Shown here piece after piece: positions 8,339 through 17,461 of a stretch of 64,000 bases of DNA (positions are counted from its first letter, which is position 1; the number at the start of each line of letters is the position of its first letter). Under the pieces are notes generated by a model that searched no databases, was not told the origin of the DNA, and worked only from the letters and a program-made list of their open reading frames with translations. The position numbers were made by a program, and so were the translations under genes. Origin of the DNA: Cellulomonas sp. P24 (GTDB lineage Bacteria > Actinomycetota > Actinomycetes > Actinomycetales > Cellulomonadaceae); NCBI RefSeq assembly GCF_024704385.1, contig NZ_JAJDFX010000002.1:1240001-1304000 (forward strand), read 5' to 3'.

Positions 8339-9286
8339 GTGGCGACGCTGCTGTGCATCGGCGAGATCCTCGTGGAGATGGTCGCCGAGCAGGTCGACCA
8401 GTCGAGACGCGAGCCGGGCCACTGGATCGGGCCATTCCCGTCAGGGGCGCCCGCGATCCTGGCCGATCAGGCGGCCCTGTGCGGGGCTGACGTGTCGATC
8501 GTCGGCACGGTCGGCGCCGACGAGTTCGGCGAGGCCTGCCTCGCGCGCCTGCGTGCGAGCGGGGTAGGCCTCGACCACGTGCGCGTCGACGAGGACGGGA
8601 CGACCGGCGTCGCGTTCGTGCGGTACTCGAGCACCGGGTCCCGGTCGTTCATCTTCCACGTCGCCGAGACGGCGTCGGGCAGGTTCCGTCTGGACGACCT
8701 CGACGCCGGTCTCGACGGTGTGGACTGCGTCCACGTCATGGGCAGCAGCGCCTTCAGCGCGGCAGCCGTCGACGCCATCGCCGAGGTCGTCGACGGCGCC
8801 GCCGCCCGTGGCATCCGGGTCTCGTTCGACCCGAACCTCCGACGCGAGATGCTCACCCACGAGGAGTACGTCACGGCTCTGCGGCGGTTCCTCGGAGCCG
8901 CCCAGATCGTCCTGGCCAGCGAGGGCGAGCTGCAGGCCCTCCTCGGCGAGGAGAGCGACGCCGCGTGCGCGGCCCGGCTGACGGCCGGTGCGGCCGAGGT
9001 CGTCGTCCTCAAGCGCGGTGCGAACGGGGCGAGCCTCTTCCTCCCCGGCCACGGCGAGTCGAGCGTGCCGGGCCTCCTGGTCGACACGGTCGACCCGACC
9101 GGGGCCGGGGACTGCTTCGGCGGGACGTTCCTCGCCCTCTACCTCGGGGGGACGGACGCGTCCGAGGCGCTGCGCTACGCCAACGTCGCCGGCGCGCTGG
9201 CCGTGGGGCAGCGCGGTCCGATGTCGGGGAACCGGTCACTCGCAGAGCTCCGGGCCGCAGCGCCTCGGCTCAGGTCGAGAACCTGA
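8339..9286 (+). CDS. PfkB-family carbohydrate kinase
   Basis: The 315-residue protein has the ribokinase fold: substrate-lid region near residues 30-45 (IGPFPSGAPAILADQAALCG), and the C-terminal anion-hole/catalytic-base motif DPTGAGDCFGGTFLALYLGG near residue 245. It closely follows the GH4 gene, with the GTG start nine bases after that stop. Within this locus a tagatose-6-phosphate, fructose or tagatose kinase role is plausible; PfkB sequence alone does not settle which. Likely cytoplasmic and co-transcribed with the GH4 gene. Confidence 0.88.
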   Translation: MATLLCIGEILVEMVAEQVDQSRREPGHWIGPFPSGAPAILADQAALCGADVSIVGTVGADEFGEACLARLRASGVGLDHVRVDEDGTTGVAFVRYSSTGSRSFIFHVAETASGRFRLDDLDAGLDGVDCVHVMGSSAFSAAAVDAIAEVVDGAAARGIRVSFDPNLRREMLTHEEYVTALRRFLGAAQIVLASEGELQALLGEESDAACAARLTAGAAEVVVLKRGANGASLFLPGHGESSVPGLLVDTVDPTGAGDCFGGTFLALYLGGTDASEALRYANVAGALAVGQRGPMSGNRSLAELRAAAPRLRSRT

Positions 9287-9482
9287 GCCGACACTCCGGG
9301 AGTCAAGTCCCCCGCGGGGCGGGTGGGGCGCCACCGGTCGCCGTCGATCTCCGCTGGCCGGTGAGCCCTCCTCGGTGGACAGTGGCAGACACAGCACACC
9401 TGCACGGTGTTCGCCGAGGTCAACGCCGACAGCGGCCCCAGGTGCAGACGGTCTCGGGCAGACGCACGGAGAGGACGAGGTC

Positions 9483-10316
9483 ATGACACGCACTGTTGTC
9501 GTCGGGGTCGAGGGAACGGACTCGAGCCGCGACGCTCTGGTCTGGGCAGCCGAGGCGGCCTCGGCCCGACGCGACGAGCTGGAGGTCGTCCACGCGACCG
9601 GGGTGCCGGACGACCAGTACGACGACGCGGTCAATCAGGACGCCGAGGCCCTTCTGCGGGGCGAGATCGACCGCGCGCTGGCGGTCGCGCCCGATCTCAC
9701 CGTGCGCGGGACGCTGTCCCGACACACTCCGGGCAGAGCGGTGACCGAGGCGTCGGAGCACGCGGCGCTTGTCGTCGTGGGGTCCCATCCGCTCGGCACG
9801 ATCGAGGAGGTCTTCGCCGGGTCGCTCAGCTACCAGATCGTCGCCGGGTCGCACTGCCCGGTTCTCGTGGTGCCTCAGGGTCACGGGCACCACGGAGCGG
9901 GTGTGGTCGTCGGAGCCGATGGCTCGCCCGACTCGGTCGCGGCCGTCGCCGAGGCAGCGGCCGAGGCCGACCGGCTCGGTCAGGAGCTCACCGTGGTGCA
10001 CGCCTGGCACGTCCCGATGTCCTACCCGTCGTCGACCGCCCTCCCGGGCTCCTACGACGAGCGGATCGAGCAGGCCGAACGGGTCGTGCTGGCCGAGTCG
10101 CTCGCCGGGCTCGGCGACCGCTACCCGGATCTCGTCGTCAACCGGCACCTGGTCCAGGACCAGCCCGCGCGGGCGCTCCTCCACGCGGCGCAGGACGCCC
10201 GGCTCCTGGTCGTGGGAAGCCGCGGACTGCACGGGGTCGCCCGCATGCTGCTCGGGTCGGTCAGCCACACCGTCATCCTCCACGCGCCGTGCCCGGTGCT
10301 CGTCGTCCGCACCTGA
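9483..10316 (+). CDS. Universal stress protein with two UspA domains
   Basis: The 277-residue product contains two tandem Usp domains, starting at TVVVGVEGTDSSRDALVWAA and GVVVGADGSPDSVAAVAEA. The second domain ends in the ATP-binding signature VVGSRGLHGVARMLLGSVS, G-x2-G-x9-G-(S/T) in form. The first has the degenerate VVGSHPLGTIEEVFAGSLS. The true ATG at 9483 lies in a longer open frame and opens the first beta strand. Such tandem proteins are common in actinobacteria under hypoxia or stationary-phase control. The 196-bp gap upstream contains no convincing gene. Its neighbours are Hsp20 and heliorhodopsin genes. Confidence 0.92.
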   Translation: MTRTVVVGVEGTDSSRDALVWAAEAASARRDELEVVHATGVPDDQYDDAVNQDAEALLRGEIDRALAVAPDLTVRGTLSRHTPGRAVTEASEHAALVVVGSHPLGTIEEVFAGSLSYQIVAGSHCPVLVVPQGHGHHGAGVVVGADGSPDSVAAVAEAAAEADRLGQELTVVHAWHVPMSYPSSTALPGSYDERIEQAERVVLAESLAGLGDRYPDLVVNRHLVQDQPARALLHAAQDARLLVVGSRGLHGVARMLLGSVSHTVILHAPCPVLVVRT

Positions 10317-10448
10317 CGCACGCCGGCCCTCTCGGGTTGACCTGCGAGGCCGCGAGCGTGGGCGGCTGCCCGTCGCCCGTGGTGCCCAGCGTGAGCTGCC
10401 ACCGGCGCGGGGGCGACAAACAGCGGACGCCCACCGCGCCCCTCACCG

Positions 10449-10859
10449 TCAGCCGCGCTGGACGGGGATCTTCACCGCCTCGGACGCCGGCGCCTGCGCC
10501 ATCGGCACCCGGATCTCCAGGACACCGTCCCGATAGGTGGCCGTCACGTCCTTCTCGGACGAGCCCGCCGGGAGCGGGACGTCCCGGGAGAACGAGCCGT
10601 ACCGGAACTCCGACCGGTAGGAGTCCTTCCCCTTGTGCTCGGACTTCTCCTCGCGTTCCGCCCGGATGTGCAGGACGCCGTCCACCACCGAGAGCTCGAC
10701 ATCCTTGTCCGGGTCGATGTCAGGCAGCTCGGCCCGCACGACCAGCGCCTCGTCCTCGACGAACTCCTCGACCCGGAGCCACGGCTTGTCCCAGTCGGTG
10801 TCGAAGAAGCGCCGGAACGCGTCCGGCAAATCGGTCCTCTCACGCCGCACGATCGACAT
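10449..10859 (-). CDS. Small heat-shock protein, Hsp20/alpha-crystallin family
   Basis: The 136-residue protein has a central alpha-crystallin domain: VVRAELPDIDPDKDVELSV, then FRYGSFSRDVPLP, and the closing GVLEIRVPM with the conserved G-x-L. Short N- and C-terminal arms fit actinobacterial Hsp18-like chaperones that hold unfolded proteins. A TTG six bases upstream is in frame, but the ATG at 10859 is better placed after a GGGAGG ribosome-binding site. It faces the USP gene across a 132-bp gap and is divergent from the heliorhodopsin. I saw no HAIR or CIRCE operator upstream. Confidence 0.93.
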   Translation of the reverse strand: MSIVRRERTDLPDAFRRFFDTDWDKPWLRVEEFVEDEALVVRAELPDIDPDKDVELSVVDGVLHIRAEREEKSEHKGKDSYRSEFRYGSFSRDVPLPAGSSEKDVTATYRDGVLEIRVPMAQAPASEAVKIPVQRG

Positions 10860-11075
10860 GGTCAACCTCCCGTCCGATGCGGGGCGACGGTTGTTACCCC
10901 GCCAGTGACGACGCTAGCCCCGACTCCCCCGGCTGTCGCCGCGGGCACTGCTCCGTGAGGCTGCACCGCCGCATCTGCTCGGATGCGCGGGACGAATGCA
11001 GGCGCCCGCCCCGGCGTCGGCGCGACAGGACCAGCGAAACCCGGTTCACTGGGATCCTGCCGGAAGGAGGCCCCG

Positions 11076-11873
11076 GTGTCCTCACCGAGCCAAACCGCGC
11101 CGCTCCCCGTCGTCCCCGTCTCCGCCGACCGTGCTCGCGCGCTGCATCGGGCCAACCTGCTCGCCGCCCTGGTGCACGCGGCGAGCGCCGCAGCCGTGCT
11201 GGCGCTGGCCAACGGGTTCACGCTGCCCGTGACGGGGAGCTACCTGGTGGGGCCGCCCGGCTCAACCGGTGAGACGGTCACCGTGCTCGACCTGCCGGTA
11301 GCCGGTGCCGTGGCAGGGTTCCTGCTGCTCTCGGCCCTGTTCCACCTGCTGGTCAGCGCACCGGGCATGTTTGAGCGTTACCTCGATGGCTTGGCCCACC
11401 AGCGCAACGTCTTCCGGTGGGTCGAGTACTCGCTGTCGAGCTCGCTGATGATCGTCGTGATCGCCCAGCTGTGCGGGATCACGGACATCGCGGCCCTGCT
11501 GGCCATCGCCGGCGTGAACGCGTCGATGATCCTGTTCGGCTGGCTGCAGGAGACCTACCACCAGCCCGGGGACGGCGGGTGGCTGCCGTTCATCTTCGGG
11601 TGCATCGCCGGGGTGGTCCCGTGGGCGGCGATCGTCATCTACGTCGCCGCACCCGGGTCGACGTCCGCCGCGCAGCCACCGGGGTTCGTCTACGCCATCA
11701 TCGTGTCGCTGTTCGTGTTCTTCAACGTCTTCGCGCTGGTGCAGTGGCTGCAGTACCGCCCGGTCCGACGGTTCGCGGACTACCTGGTCGGCGAGCGCGC
11801 CTACATCGTGCTGAGCTTCCTGGCCAAGTCCGCCCTGGCCTGGCAGGTCTTCGCCGGCACCCTGGCGGCGTGA
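11076..11873 (+). CDS. Heliorhodopsin (retinal-binding seven-helix membrane protein)
   Basis: The 265-residue integral membrane protein matches heliorhodopsins. Helix C region has RWVEYSLSSSLMIVVIAQL with the expected Schiff-base counterion Glu at residue 117, followed by GVNASMILFGWLQE. The last helix has SFLAKSALAWQVFAG with the retinal-binding Lys at residue 251. Seven hydrophobic segments are visible. The family binds retinal, is inverted relative to type I rhodopsins and does not pump ions in known cases; its role is debated. Start is GTG 11076, six bases after GGAAGGAGG. It is divergent from hsp20. No retinal or carotenoid synthesis gene is in the window. Confidence 0.93.
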   Translation: MSSPSQTAPLPVVPVSADRARALHRANLLAALVHAASAAAVLALANGFTLPVTGSYLVGPPGSTGETVTVLDLPVAGAVAGFLLLSALFHLLVSAPGMFERYLDGLAHQRNVFRWVEYSLSSSLMIVVIAQLCGITDIAALLAIAGVNASMILFGWLQETYHQPGDGGWLPFIFGCIAGVVPWAAIVIYVAAPGSTSAAQPPGFVYAIIVSLFVFFNVFALVQWLQYRPVRRFADYLVGERAYIVLSFLAKSALAWQVFAGTLAA

Positions 11874-12069
11874 GCCCGAGCGCCCCGGTGGACGCGCCGG
11901 CCGGGGTCGGATGCTCGCGCCCGGTGGCGACGACCGGGCGCGCGCGTCAGCTCTCCTTGTTCGCCTTGCGGACGAGCGTCTCGACGACCTTCTCGTCGGC
12001 CGATGAGGCTGTAGGTGCCGAGCCACTCTCAGATGCCAGCGAACGTGACCTCGGCACCAGGCCCCACGA

Positions 12070-12897
12070 TCACGACGACCCCACCGATCGTGCGCTCAGC
12101 TCGCTCAGTTCCCCCAGATCACGACTGGTGCCGTCCCCCAGCACCAGGCGGACCCGGGCGTCCGGCAGGCCCCGCCCGGTGGACGGCCACCACGCCGACC
12201 AGTAGCCCTGGCTGACCGTCGCATGAACGACCGGTCCCGAGCTGAGGATCACGTCCACCGCTGCCACGTTCGCGCCCGCCCGCCCGTAGGCCAACGCCGC
12301 CGAGTTCCCTGCGTTGTCGCCCTCGTCAGACGCCCCCAAGAGATCGATCTGGTCATCGGCCGGGGCCGCCGGCTGCGACGACCTCTCGACCGTGTTCGCC
12401 TCGGTCAGCACCCCGGAGACAGTCGGGGCAGCCAGGCATCCGACCAGCCAGCTGGCGTTCGCGCTCAGGACGAAGGTGAAGGCCCCCCGCTGCTCGGACA
12501 GCACCGGGAATCTTCGCGCCAGCACCGCCATCGACGACGGCGCGTTCGGCTGGCGCACCCCCGACCAGCGCTGACTCTCGCCGATCTGCGCGGTGGAGCC
12601 CACCAGGGCCCCGTCGCACTGGGCCTGCGCTGCGTCGACCTGCGGTTGTGTCGCCGGCACCGGCGTCGGGACCCAGGATGCGAACGCATCCGGCGCACCG
12701 TTCGGCCAAGCCACCAGGACAACGGACGCCGCAGCGGCGACACCGGCCGTCGCGAGCCACCGTCGCCGGTGCACTTTCCGCACGGGGATGCCGATGCGCC
12801 TGTCGAGGTCGGCGCGAGCACGCCGAAGCTCCGGCGCGTCGATCCCCACCTCCGGGGCCATCGCCTCGAGGACAGCCCATCCATCGATGCCACTCAT
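12070..12897 (-). CDS. Single-pass membrane protein, probable anti-sigma factor/sensor partner
   Basis: The 275-residue product has an acidic cytoplasmic N-terminus of about 43 residues, a KVHRRR basic stop, one transmembrane helix (WLATAGVAAAASVVLVAW) and a roughly 210-residue extracytoplasmic part without a domain I recognise; several cysteines are present. Its start overlaps the stop of the ECF sigma gene by four bases. This order, sigma first and membrane protein second, is typical of ECF sigma/anti-sigma pairs, but the N-terminal region is shorter than a classical ZAS domain and lacks the HxxxCxxC zinc motif. Function is inferred from context. Confidence 0.6.
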   Translation of the reverse strand: MSGIDGWAVLEAMAPEVGIDAPELRRARADLDRRIGIPVRKVHRRRWLATAGVAAAASVVLVAWPNGAPDAFASWVPTPVPATQPQVDAAQAQCDGALVGSTAQIGESQRWSGVRQPNAPSSMAVLARRFPVLSEQRGAFTFVLSANASWLVGCLAAPTVSGVLTEANTVERSSQPAAPADDQIDLLGASDEGDNAGNSAALAYGRAGANVAAVDVILSSGPVVHATVSQGYWSAWWPSTGRGLPDARVRLVLGDGTSRDLGELSELSARSVGSS

Positions 12898-13421
12898 CGC
12901 ACGCTCCTGATCCTCGGCTCACTGTCGTCGTCTTCGTCGCTCTGTACGCTCAACCGCGCCCGTGCCCGGGACAGTCGCTTCGCGAACGCGTCCACCGAGC
13001 AGCCCGCGACCTGGGCCCCCGCGGCGGCGTCCAGCCCGTCCCACGCGGTCAGGAACACCGCCTCGCGCTCGGTCGTCGTCAGCGTCCCCAGCGCGCGCAG
13101 CACCTCCGCGCGAGCCACCGCCGGGACATCCGCTCCATCTGCGGGGCGAGCCACACGCGCCAATCGGGCCATCTCCAGCTCGACGACCCGCGCCCGATAC
13201 AACGACCGCCGGCGGTTGCTGATCGTGTTGCGGGCCACGACCAGCAACCACGGCAGCGGGTCACCCGGGACGTCGGCGAGTCGACGCCAGGCAACCAGGA
13301 ACGTCTCGGAGACGACGTCCTGCACGCTGTCGGGATCGACGTGCCGCGACGCGTACGCCATCACCCGGTGGGCGTACAGGTCCCACAGCCCGGAGAAGCG
13401 CGCACCCTCTGCCGTCGTCAT
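12894..13421 (-). CDS. ECF-family RNA polymerase sigma factor
   Basis: The 175-residue protein has the two ECF domains. Sigma-2 includes LYAHRVMAYASRHVDPDSVQDVVSETFLVAWRRL, shown here only by its key DVVSETFLVAWRR core, and region 2.4 PLPWLLVVARNTISNRRR. Sigma-4 carries LTTTEREAVFLTAWDGLDAA and the recognition helix AGCSVDAFAKRLSRARARL. It directs polymerase to stress or envelope promoters. The gene is followed with a four-base overlap by a membrane protein likely to hold it inactive. No matching target promoter could be identified by eye. Confidence 0.9.
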   Translation of the reverse strand: MTTAEGARFSGLWDLYAHRVMAYASRHVDPDSVQDVVSETFLVAWRRLADVPGDPLPWLLVVARNTISNRRRSLYRARVVELEMARLARVARPADGADVPAVARAEVLRALGTLTTTEREAVFLTAWDGLDAAAGAQVAGCSVDAFAKRLSRARARLSVQSDEDDDSEPRIRSVR

Positions 13422-13694
13422 CTCTCATCCCTCACACCCCAGTAATGTCCGAGCGACCCCCGTCCTGACCGTTCCCCCTCGACTCTCTCCGCGGCGAGCG
13501 CGCGACCCCGACCTCACTTCGAGGCACACTCCGGCCGGACGTGACCACGACCCGTGCCCGACGTCAGGCCGGGCGCGCCCACCCGGGTCGAGGTCGACTC
13601 GGAGCCGACGCCCCTGCGACCGGAACTCATCGCCTCCGCGACCGCCCGCTCCATACCCCCGACCGCGACGACGTCCGCGGACTATGCTCCGGCC

Positions 13695-14873
13695 ATGGAC
13701 GAGGGTTGCTCGTACCTCTCGGAGCTCGTGCGGATCAATGACACGCTGAACTGGTCCGACGCACGCCGAGAGTCCTATCTCGCTGCGGTCGAGATCCTCC
13801 GCACGACGCTCGGCGCCCGGCTCGCGCCGACCTACCTGCTCGAGTCGACGGGGACGCGCCTCGAGCTCGTCGCGGACGACGACGACGAGGCGTTCCTGTC
13901 GGAGGAGTACGCGACGCTGTCGGCGGCGGGCCACGTGCGCTCGCCCTGGGTCAACCCGCAGGAGTGGCCCGTCTCAGCGGCCGACCACCTCGACGACGAG
14001 TCGTGGATCGCTCAGCCCGACAGCTTCAAGGAGTGGTTCGGCGAGTGGGGTGTCGTGGTGCCGCTGCACGCGGACGGACGTCACCTGGGCGCGGTCCTGC
14101 TGTGCTTCGACTCGGAGTTCGTGCTCCGGAGCCCGGAGGACGAGTTCCTGGCTGCGGCCGGCCGCATCCTCGGCAGTGCGCTGTACCGCTGGCAGGTGCT
14201 GGACCGCGAGCGCGAGCTGGGTGCTCTCGAGGAGCGACGGCGACTCAGTGACGAGCTGCACGACGACCTGTCGCAGCGCGCCGCGGGGATCGGCCTGAAC
14301 GTGGCGGCGATCCGTCTGGATGCCGAGAAGGGTGTGGAGATCGGCGGAGCGTTGGCGCGTCTGGACGACGCGGTCACGGATCTCCGCCGCAGCCTGAGGC
14401 ACGAGATGCTCGGTCTGCGGGCCGACGCCCAGCTGGTCGACGGCTCGTTCGCCGCGCAGGTCCGCACCCATCTGGAGCACTTCGAGCAGGAGCTGGGGAT
14501 CCCGACGGCCTTCGAGTGCCCGGACCCGGACGGTGTGGACGCCGTCCCTCTCCCCCTGGCGGCCCAGCTCCTGCGGGTGCTCCAGGAGTCGTTGTCCAAC
14601 GCCCACCTGCACGCTGCGGCGTCCCACGTCACGGTTCGGCTGCTGTCCGCCCGGACCAGGATCCGGCTGGAGGTCGAGGACGACGGCAACGGGTTCGACC
14701 CGGAGACCGTGCCCGACTCACGCCTCGGACTGAGCATCATGCGGGAGCGGATGGAGCAGGTCGACGGGTCGCTGCTGATCGGCCGCTCCGACGGCGGGGG
14801 CACCGTCGTCGTGGCCGATGCGCCCCTGACGGGCGAGTGGCTCGGCGCCTTCCCGGTCGGCAGGGGGGCGTGA
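13695..14873 (+). CDS. NarL-type sensor histidine kinase with GAF domain
   Basis: The 392-residue kinase has a GAF-like N-terminal domain (about residues 25-165), a HisKA_3 dimerisation domain with RRRLSDELHDDLSQRAAGI, phospho-acceptor His189, and a C-terminal HATPase with ESLSNAHLHAAASHV (N box) and VEDDGNGFDP (G1 box). No membrane segment is seen, so it is a soluble sensor. The frame is open further upstream, but the ATG at 13695 follows a TATGCT -10 box (13683-13688) by six bases, suggesting a leaderless transcript. Its stop lies two bases before the response-regulator start. Confidence 0.9.
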   Translation: MDEGCSYLSELVRINDTLNWSDARRESYLAAVEILRTTLGARLAPTYLLESTGTRLELVADDDDEAFLSEEYATLSAAGHVRSPWVNPQEWPVSAADHLDDESWIAQPDSFKEWFGEWGVVVPLHADGRHLGAVLLCFDSEFVLRSPEDEFLAAAGRILGSALYRWQVLDRERELGALEERRRLSDELHDDLSQRAAGIGLNVAAIRLDAEKGVEIGGALARLDDAVTDLRRSLRHEMLGLRADAQLVDGSFAAQVRTHLEHFEQELGIPTAFECPDPDGVDAVPLPLAAQLLRVLQESLSNAHLHAAASHVTVRLLSARTRIRLEVEDDGNGFDPETVPDSRLGLSIMRERMEQVDGSLLIGRSDGGGTVVVADAPLTGEWLGAFPVGRGA

Positions 14874-14875
14874 GC

Positions 14876-15565
14876 ATGTCCGACACCAGCATGCCCGACA
14901 CCAGCATGCCCGGCACGGCGCCCACGTCGGTGCTCGTCGTCGACGACCACGCCCTGTTCCGGGAGGGGATGGGGGCCCTCATCGAGCGCTGGGACGAGTT
15001 CACGGTGGCGGGTCTCGCCTGCGACGGCGAGGACGCGGTCCGGCTCGCGCGGCGGTTGAGACCCGACCTCGTGCTCCTGGACGTACGGATGCCGGGCATC
15101 GGCGGGGTCGAGGCGGCCCGCCGCATCACCGCGGAGGACGCGGGCGTCCGCGTCGTGATGCTGACCATGTCGAACCTCGGCGAGGACGTGTTCCTCGCCC
15201 TGCGGTCCGGCGCCCACGGCTACCTGAGCAAGAACGAACCTCCTGAGCGGCTGCGCGACTACCTCGCCGGTGTCATGCGCGGCGAGACGGCTCTGTCGAG
15301 CGCCATCGCGGCGAAGGTCCTGGCCGAGTTCGGCATGGCACCGGTCGTCGGAGTGCCGTCTCGGGACGCCGACCATCTCTGCCCCCGCGAGCGCGACGTC
15401 CTGCGGCTCCTGGTCGAGGGGTTGTCGAACGACGAGATCGCCGCCGAGCTGGGCCTCAGCGAGGGGACGGTCAAGAAGCACCTCGGCCGAGTCATGACGA
15501 AGCTGCACATGAAGAACCGCGTCCAGGTCGCCGTCTACAGCGTCCGCTCGGGCATCGTCGACTGA
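14876..15565 (+). CDS. NarL/LuxR-family response regulator
   Basis: The 229-residue protein has a receiver domain with acidic pocket VVDDH (residues 21-25), phospho-acceptor Asp69 in LVLLDVRMPG, and the conserved Lys in GYLSKNE. A LuxR helix-turn-helix near the C-terminus reads LSNDEIAAELGLSEGTVKKHL. It forms a two-component system with the kinase immediately upstream. The first codons contain repeated MSDTSMPDTSMPGT, encoded by near-perfect 15-bp tandem repeats, giving three possible ATG starts; the first is used here. The flavoprotein gene downstream is a candidate target. Confidence 0.93.
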   Translation: MSDTSMPDTSMPGTAPTSVLVVDDHALFREGMGALIERWDEFTVAGLACDGEDAVRLARRLRPDLVLLDVRMPGIGGVEAARRITAEDAGVRVVMLTMSNLGEDVFLALRSGAHGYLSKNEPPERLRDYLAGVMRGETALSSAIAAKVLAEFGMAPVVGVPSRDADHLCPRERDVLRLLVEGLSNDEIAAELGLSEGTVKKHLGRVMTKLHMKNRVQVAVYSVRSGIVD

Positions 15566-15789
15566 CGCGGACCGCGCACCGGCTCCACGGCCGGGGCGAG
15601 TCGGACCGGGCCGGAAAGCCACGCCGAGGTGGCCGTTCGGCCATCCCGATGTAGCCGCACGGTGCTACCGGACCGTTCGCGCACGTCGCAAGACTGGCGG
15701 TGACGGAGCGCGCGACGACGACGACGTCCCCGCTCTCGTCGAGGCTCTCGACGGGCGTGCGTCCCGTCACCACGAGACAGGAGTCAGTC

Positions 15790-17274
15790 ATGTCCGACCT
15801 CACCGCTTCGCTCGTCCCCGACGCGCTCGATGCCAGCTACGACGTCGTGGTCGTCGGTGGGGGTGGCTCCGGGCTGTCGGCCGCCGTGCAGGCGGCGCGG
15901 AACGGCCTGAGCGTCGCGCTGATCGAGAAGATGCCCATTCTCGGCGGATGCTCGGCCTTCGCCGAGGGGCACGCGGCCTTCGGGTCCGACGAGCAGGCCA
16001 AGCGCGGCATCAACGTCACGAAGCAGGACGGCTTCGACGCCCTCGTCGACTACTCGCACTGGCGGGCCGACCCGGCCGTCGTCTCGCGGTACGTCGACAA
16101 CGCCGACAAGACGGTCGAGATGCTCCGCGACATGGGAATCGTGTACGAGGCGGTCAAGGTGGTCGCCGTCGACGCACCGAACGAGATCTACACCTGGCAC
16201 ATCCCCGAGGGGCAGATCGCCCGCGTGATCGAGGTCCTCACCGCGCAAGCCCGCCAGCTCGGTGTCGACATCTTCCTCCAGACCGCCGTCGAGAGCATCG
16301 TCATGGCCGAAGGGCGCGTCGCGGGTGTCACTGCGAAGGACGCCGACGGTCAACCGGTCCGGCTCGGGGCCGGCGCGGTGGTCGTGGGGACCGGTGGGTT
16401 CGCGGGCAACCCGGAGATGTTCGCCCACTACACGGGATACGCCACGGCACGCACGATGGCGTGCATCGGGAGCCCCGGCAACACCGGCGACGGGCTCACG
16501 ATGATGTTCGGCGTCGGCGCCCAGGCGTTCCGCTCGATCGGCACGTCGTTGATCATCCCGCTGATGCGAGGCAAGACGATCGTGTCCCACACGACGTGCG
16601 CCGGGGTGCAGCCCTACCTGTGGCTCGACTCCGCGGGGCGCCGCTTCACCGACGAGATCGTCGGCCTGAACTCCGGAGATGCCGGTGACGTGCTGGCCGG
16701 CCTGCCGGACGGCTACGCGTGGACGATCCTCGACTCGGCGCAGATCGATCACCTCGTCACCGACGGCTGCGAGGTCGGCCTCGGTGAGTTCATCGTCACG
16801 GGCACACCGCTGACGAACCTGCCCACCGAGCTGGCCGGCGACGTCGAGGCAGGCGAGCAGGTGTTCCGCGGCGACACGCTCGACGAGCTCGCGCGTGCGA
16901 TGGGCGTCGACCCGGATGTGCTGACGGTCGAGGTGGCCGAGTACAACACGCTGTGCCACACCGGACGCGACACGAAGTTCTACAAGCCCAAGTTCCTCTT
17001 CCCCGTCGAGAAGGCCCCGTTCTACGCACTCAGGATGGAGCCCGCCGTCATCATCACGATGGGTGGCATCAGGATCAACGACAACATGCAGGTCATCGGC
17101 GCGGACGAGCAGCCGATCCCCGGCCTGTACTCGGTCGGTTGCGACGCCGGCGGACTGTTCGGCGAGTCGTACACCCTCACCGTTCCCGGCGCCGGCTGCG
17201 GCTTCGCGCTGACGTCGGGCTGGCTGGCCGCAGACCACATCGCCGAGACGCTGAAGGCCCCGGCTCCGCTCTGA
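15790..17274 (+). CDS. FAD-dependent fumarate-reductase-like flavoprotein (FAD_binding_2 family)
   Basis: The 494-residue flavoprotein starts its FAD domain at YDVVVVGGGGSGLSAAVQAA (GxGxxG) near residue 17, with IEKMPILGGCSAFAEG for the second FAD contact, and ends with GLYSVGCDAGGLFGESY and the GAGCGFALTSG closing motif. The family covers fumarate reductases, urocanate reductases and 3-ketosteroid dehydrogenases; no haem motif, signal peptide or covalent FMN domain is visible, so it is a soluble single-subunit enzyme. ATG 15790 follows AGGAG by seven bases. Its substrate cannot be told from sequence. Confidence 0.85.
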   Translation: MSDLTASLVPDALDASYDVVVVGGGGSGLSAAVQAARNGLSVALIEKMPILGGCSAFAEGHAAFGSDEQAKRGINVTKQDGFDALVDYSHWRADPAVVSRYVDNADKTVEMLRDMGIVYEAVKVVAVDAPNEIYTWHIPEGQIARVIEVLTAQARQLGVDIFLQTAVESIVMAEGRVAGVTAKDADGQPVRLGAGAVVVGTGGFAGNPEMFAHYTGYATARTMACIGSPGNTGDGLTMMFGVGAQAFRSIGTSLIIPLMRGKTIVSHTTCAGVQPYLWLDSAGRRFTDEIVGLNSGDAGDVLAGLPDGYAWTILDSAQIDHLVTDGCEVGLGEFIVTGTPLTNLPTELAGDVEAGEQVFRGDTLDELARAMGVDPDVLTVEVAEYNTLCHTGRDTKFYKPKFLFPVEKAPFYALRMEPAVIITMGGIRINDNMQVIGADEQPIPGLYSVGCDAGGLFGESYTLTVPGAGCGFALTSGWLAADHIAETLKAPAPL

Positions 17275-17461
17275 GCGGGACGGTCCGGGGTCGCGACCAG
17301 TGACCGCGGACGTCGCGCGCAAGCTAGGCCGTTCGAGGGAGTTCGGCTGGAGTTGGCCTGTGCGTTGCCTGTGCGCGGTAGCGTCGGCGCAGTCGGCGAC
17401 CGGCGGGGGCGAGAGTCGCTGACCGCCGGACCTGCTCGCCCCGGGTGTCAGGGGGCATTCC

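Noticed and set aside
9287-9482. Gap between the PfkB kinase and the universal stress gene
   Set aside because: No gene, palindrome or promoter with convincing spacing could be supported.
11880-12068. Minus-strand scraps reading EWLGTYSLIG and DEKVVETLVRKANKES in different frames
   Set aside because: They may be the end of a decayed gene, but stops and a frameshift separate them and no family could be named.
17280-17461. GC-rich stems upstream of the nuclease-like gene considered as a riboswitch (c-di-AMP type)
   Set aside because: The conserved blocks of the ydaO/c-di-AMP aptamer are not present.
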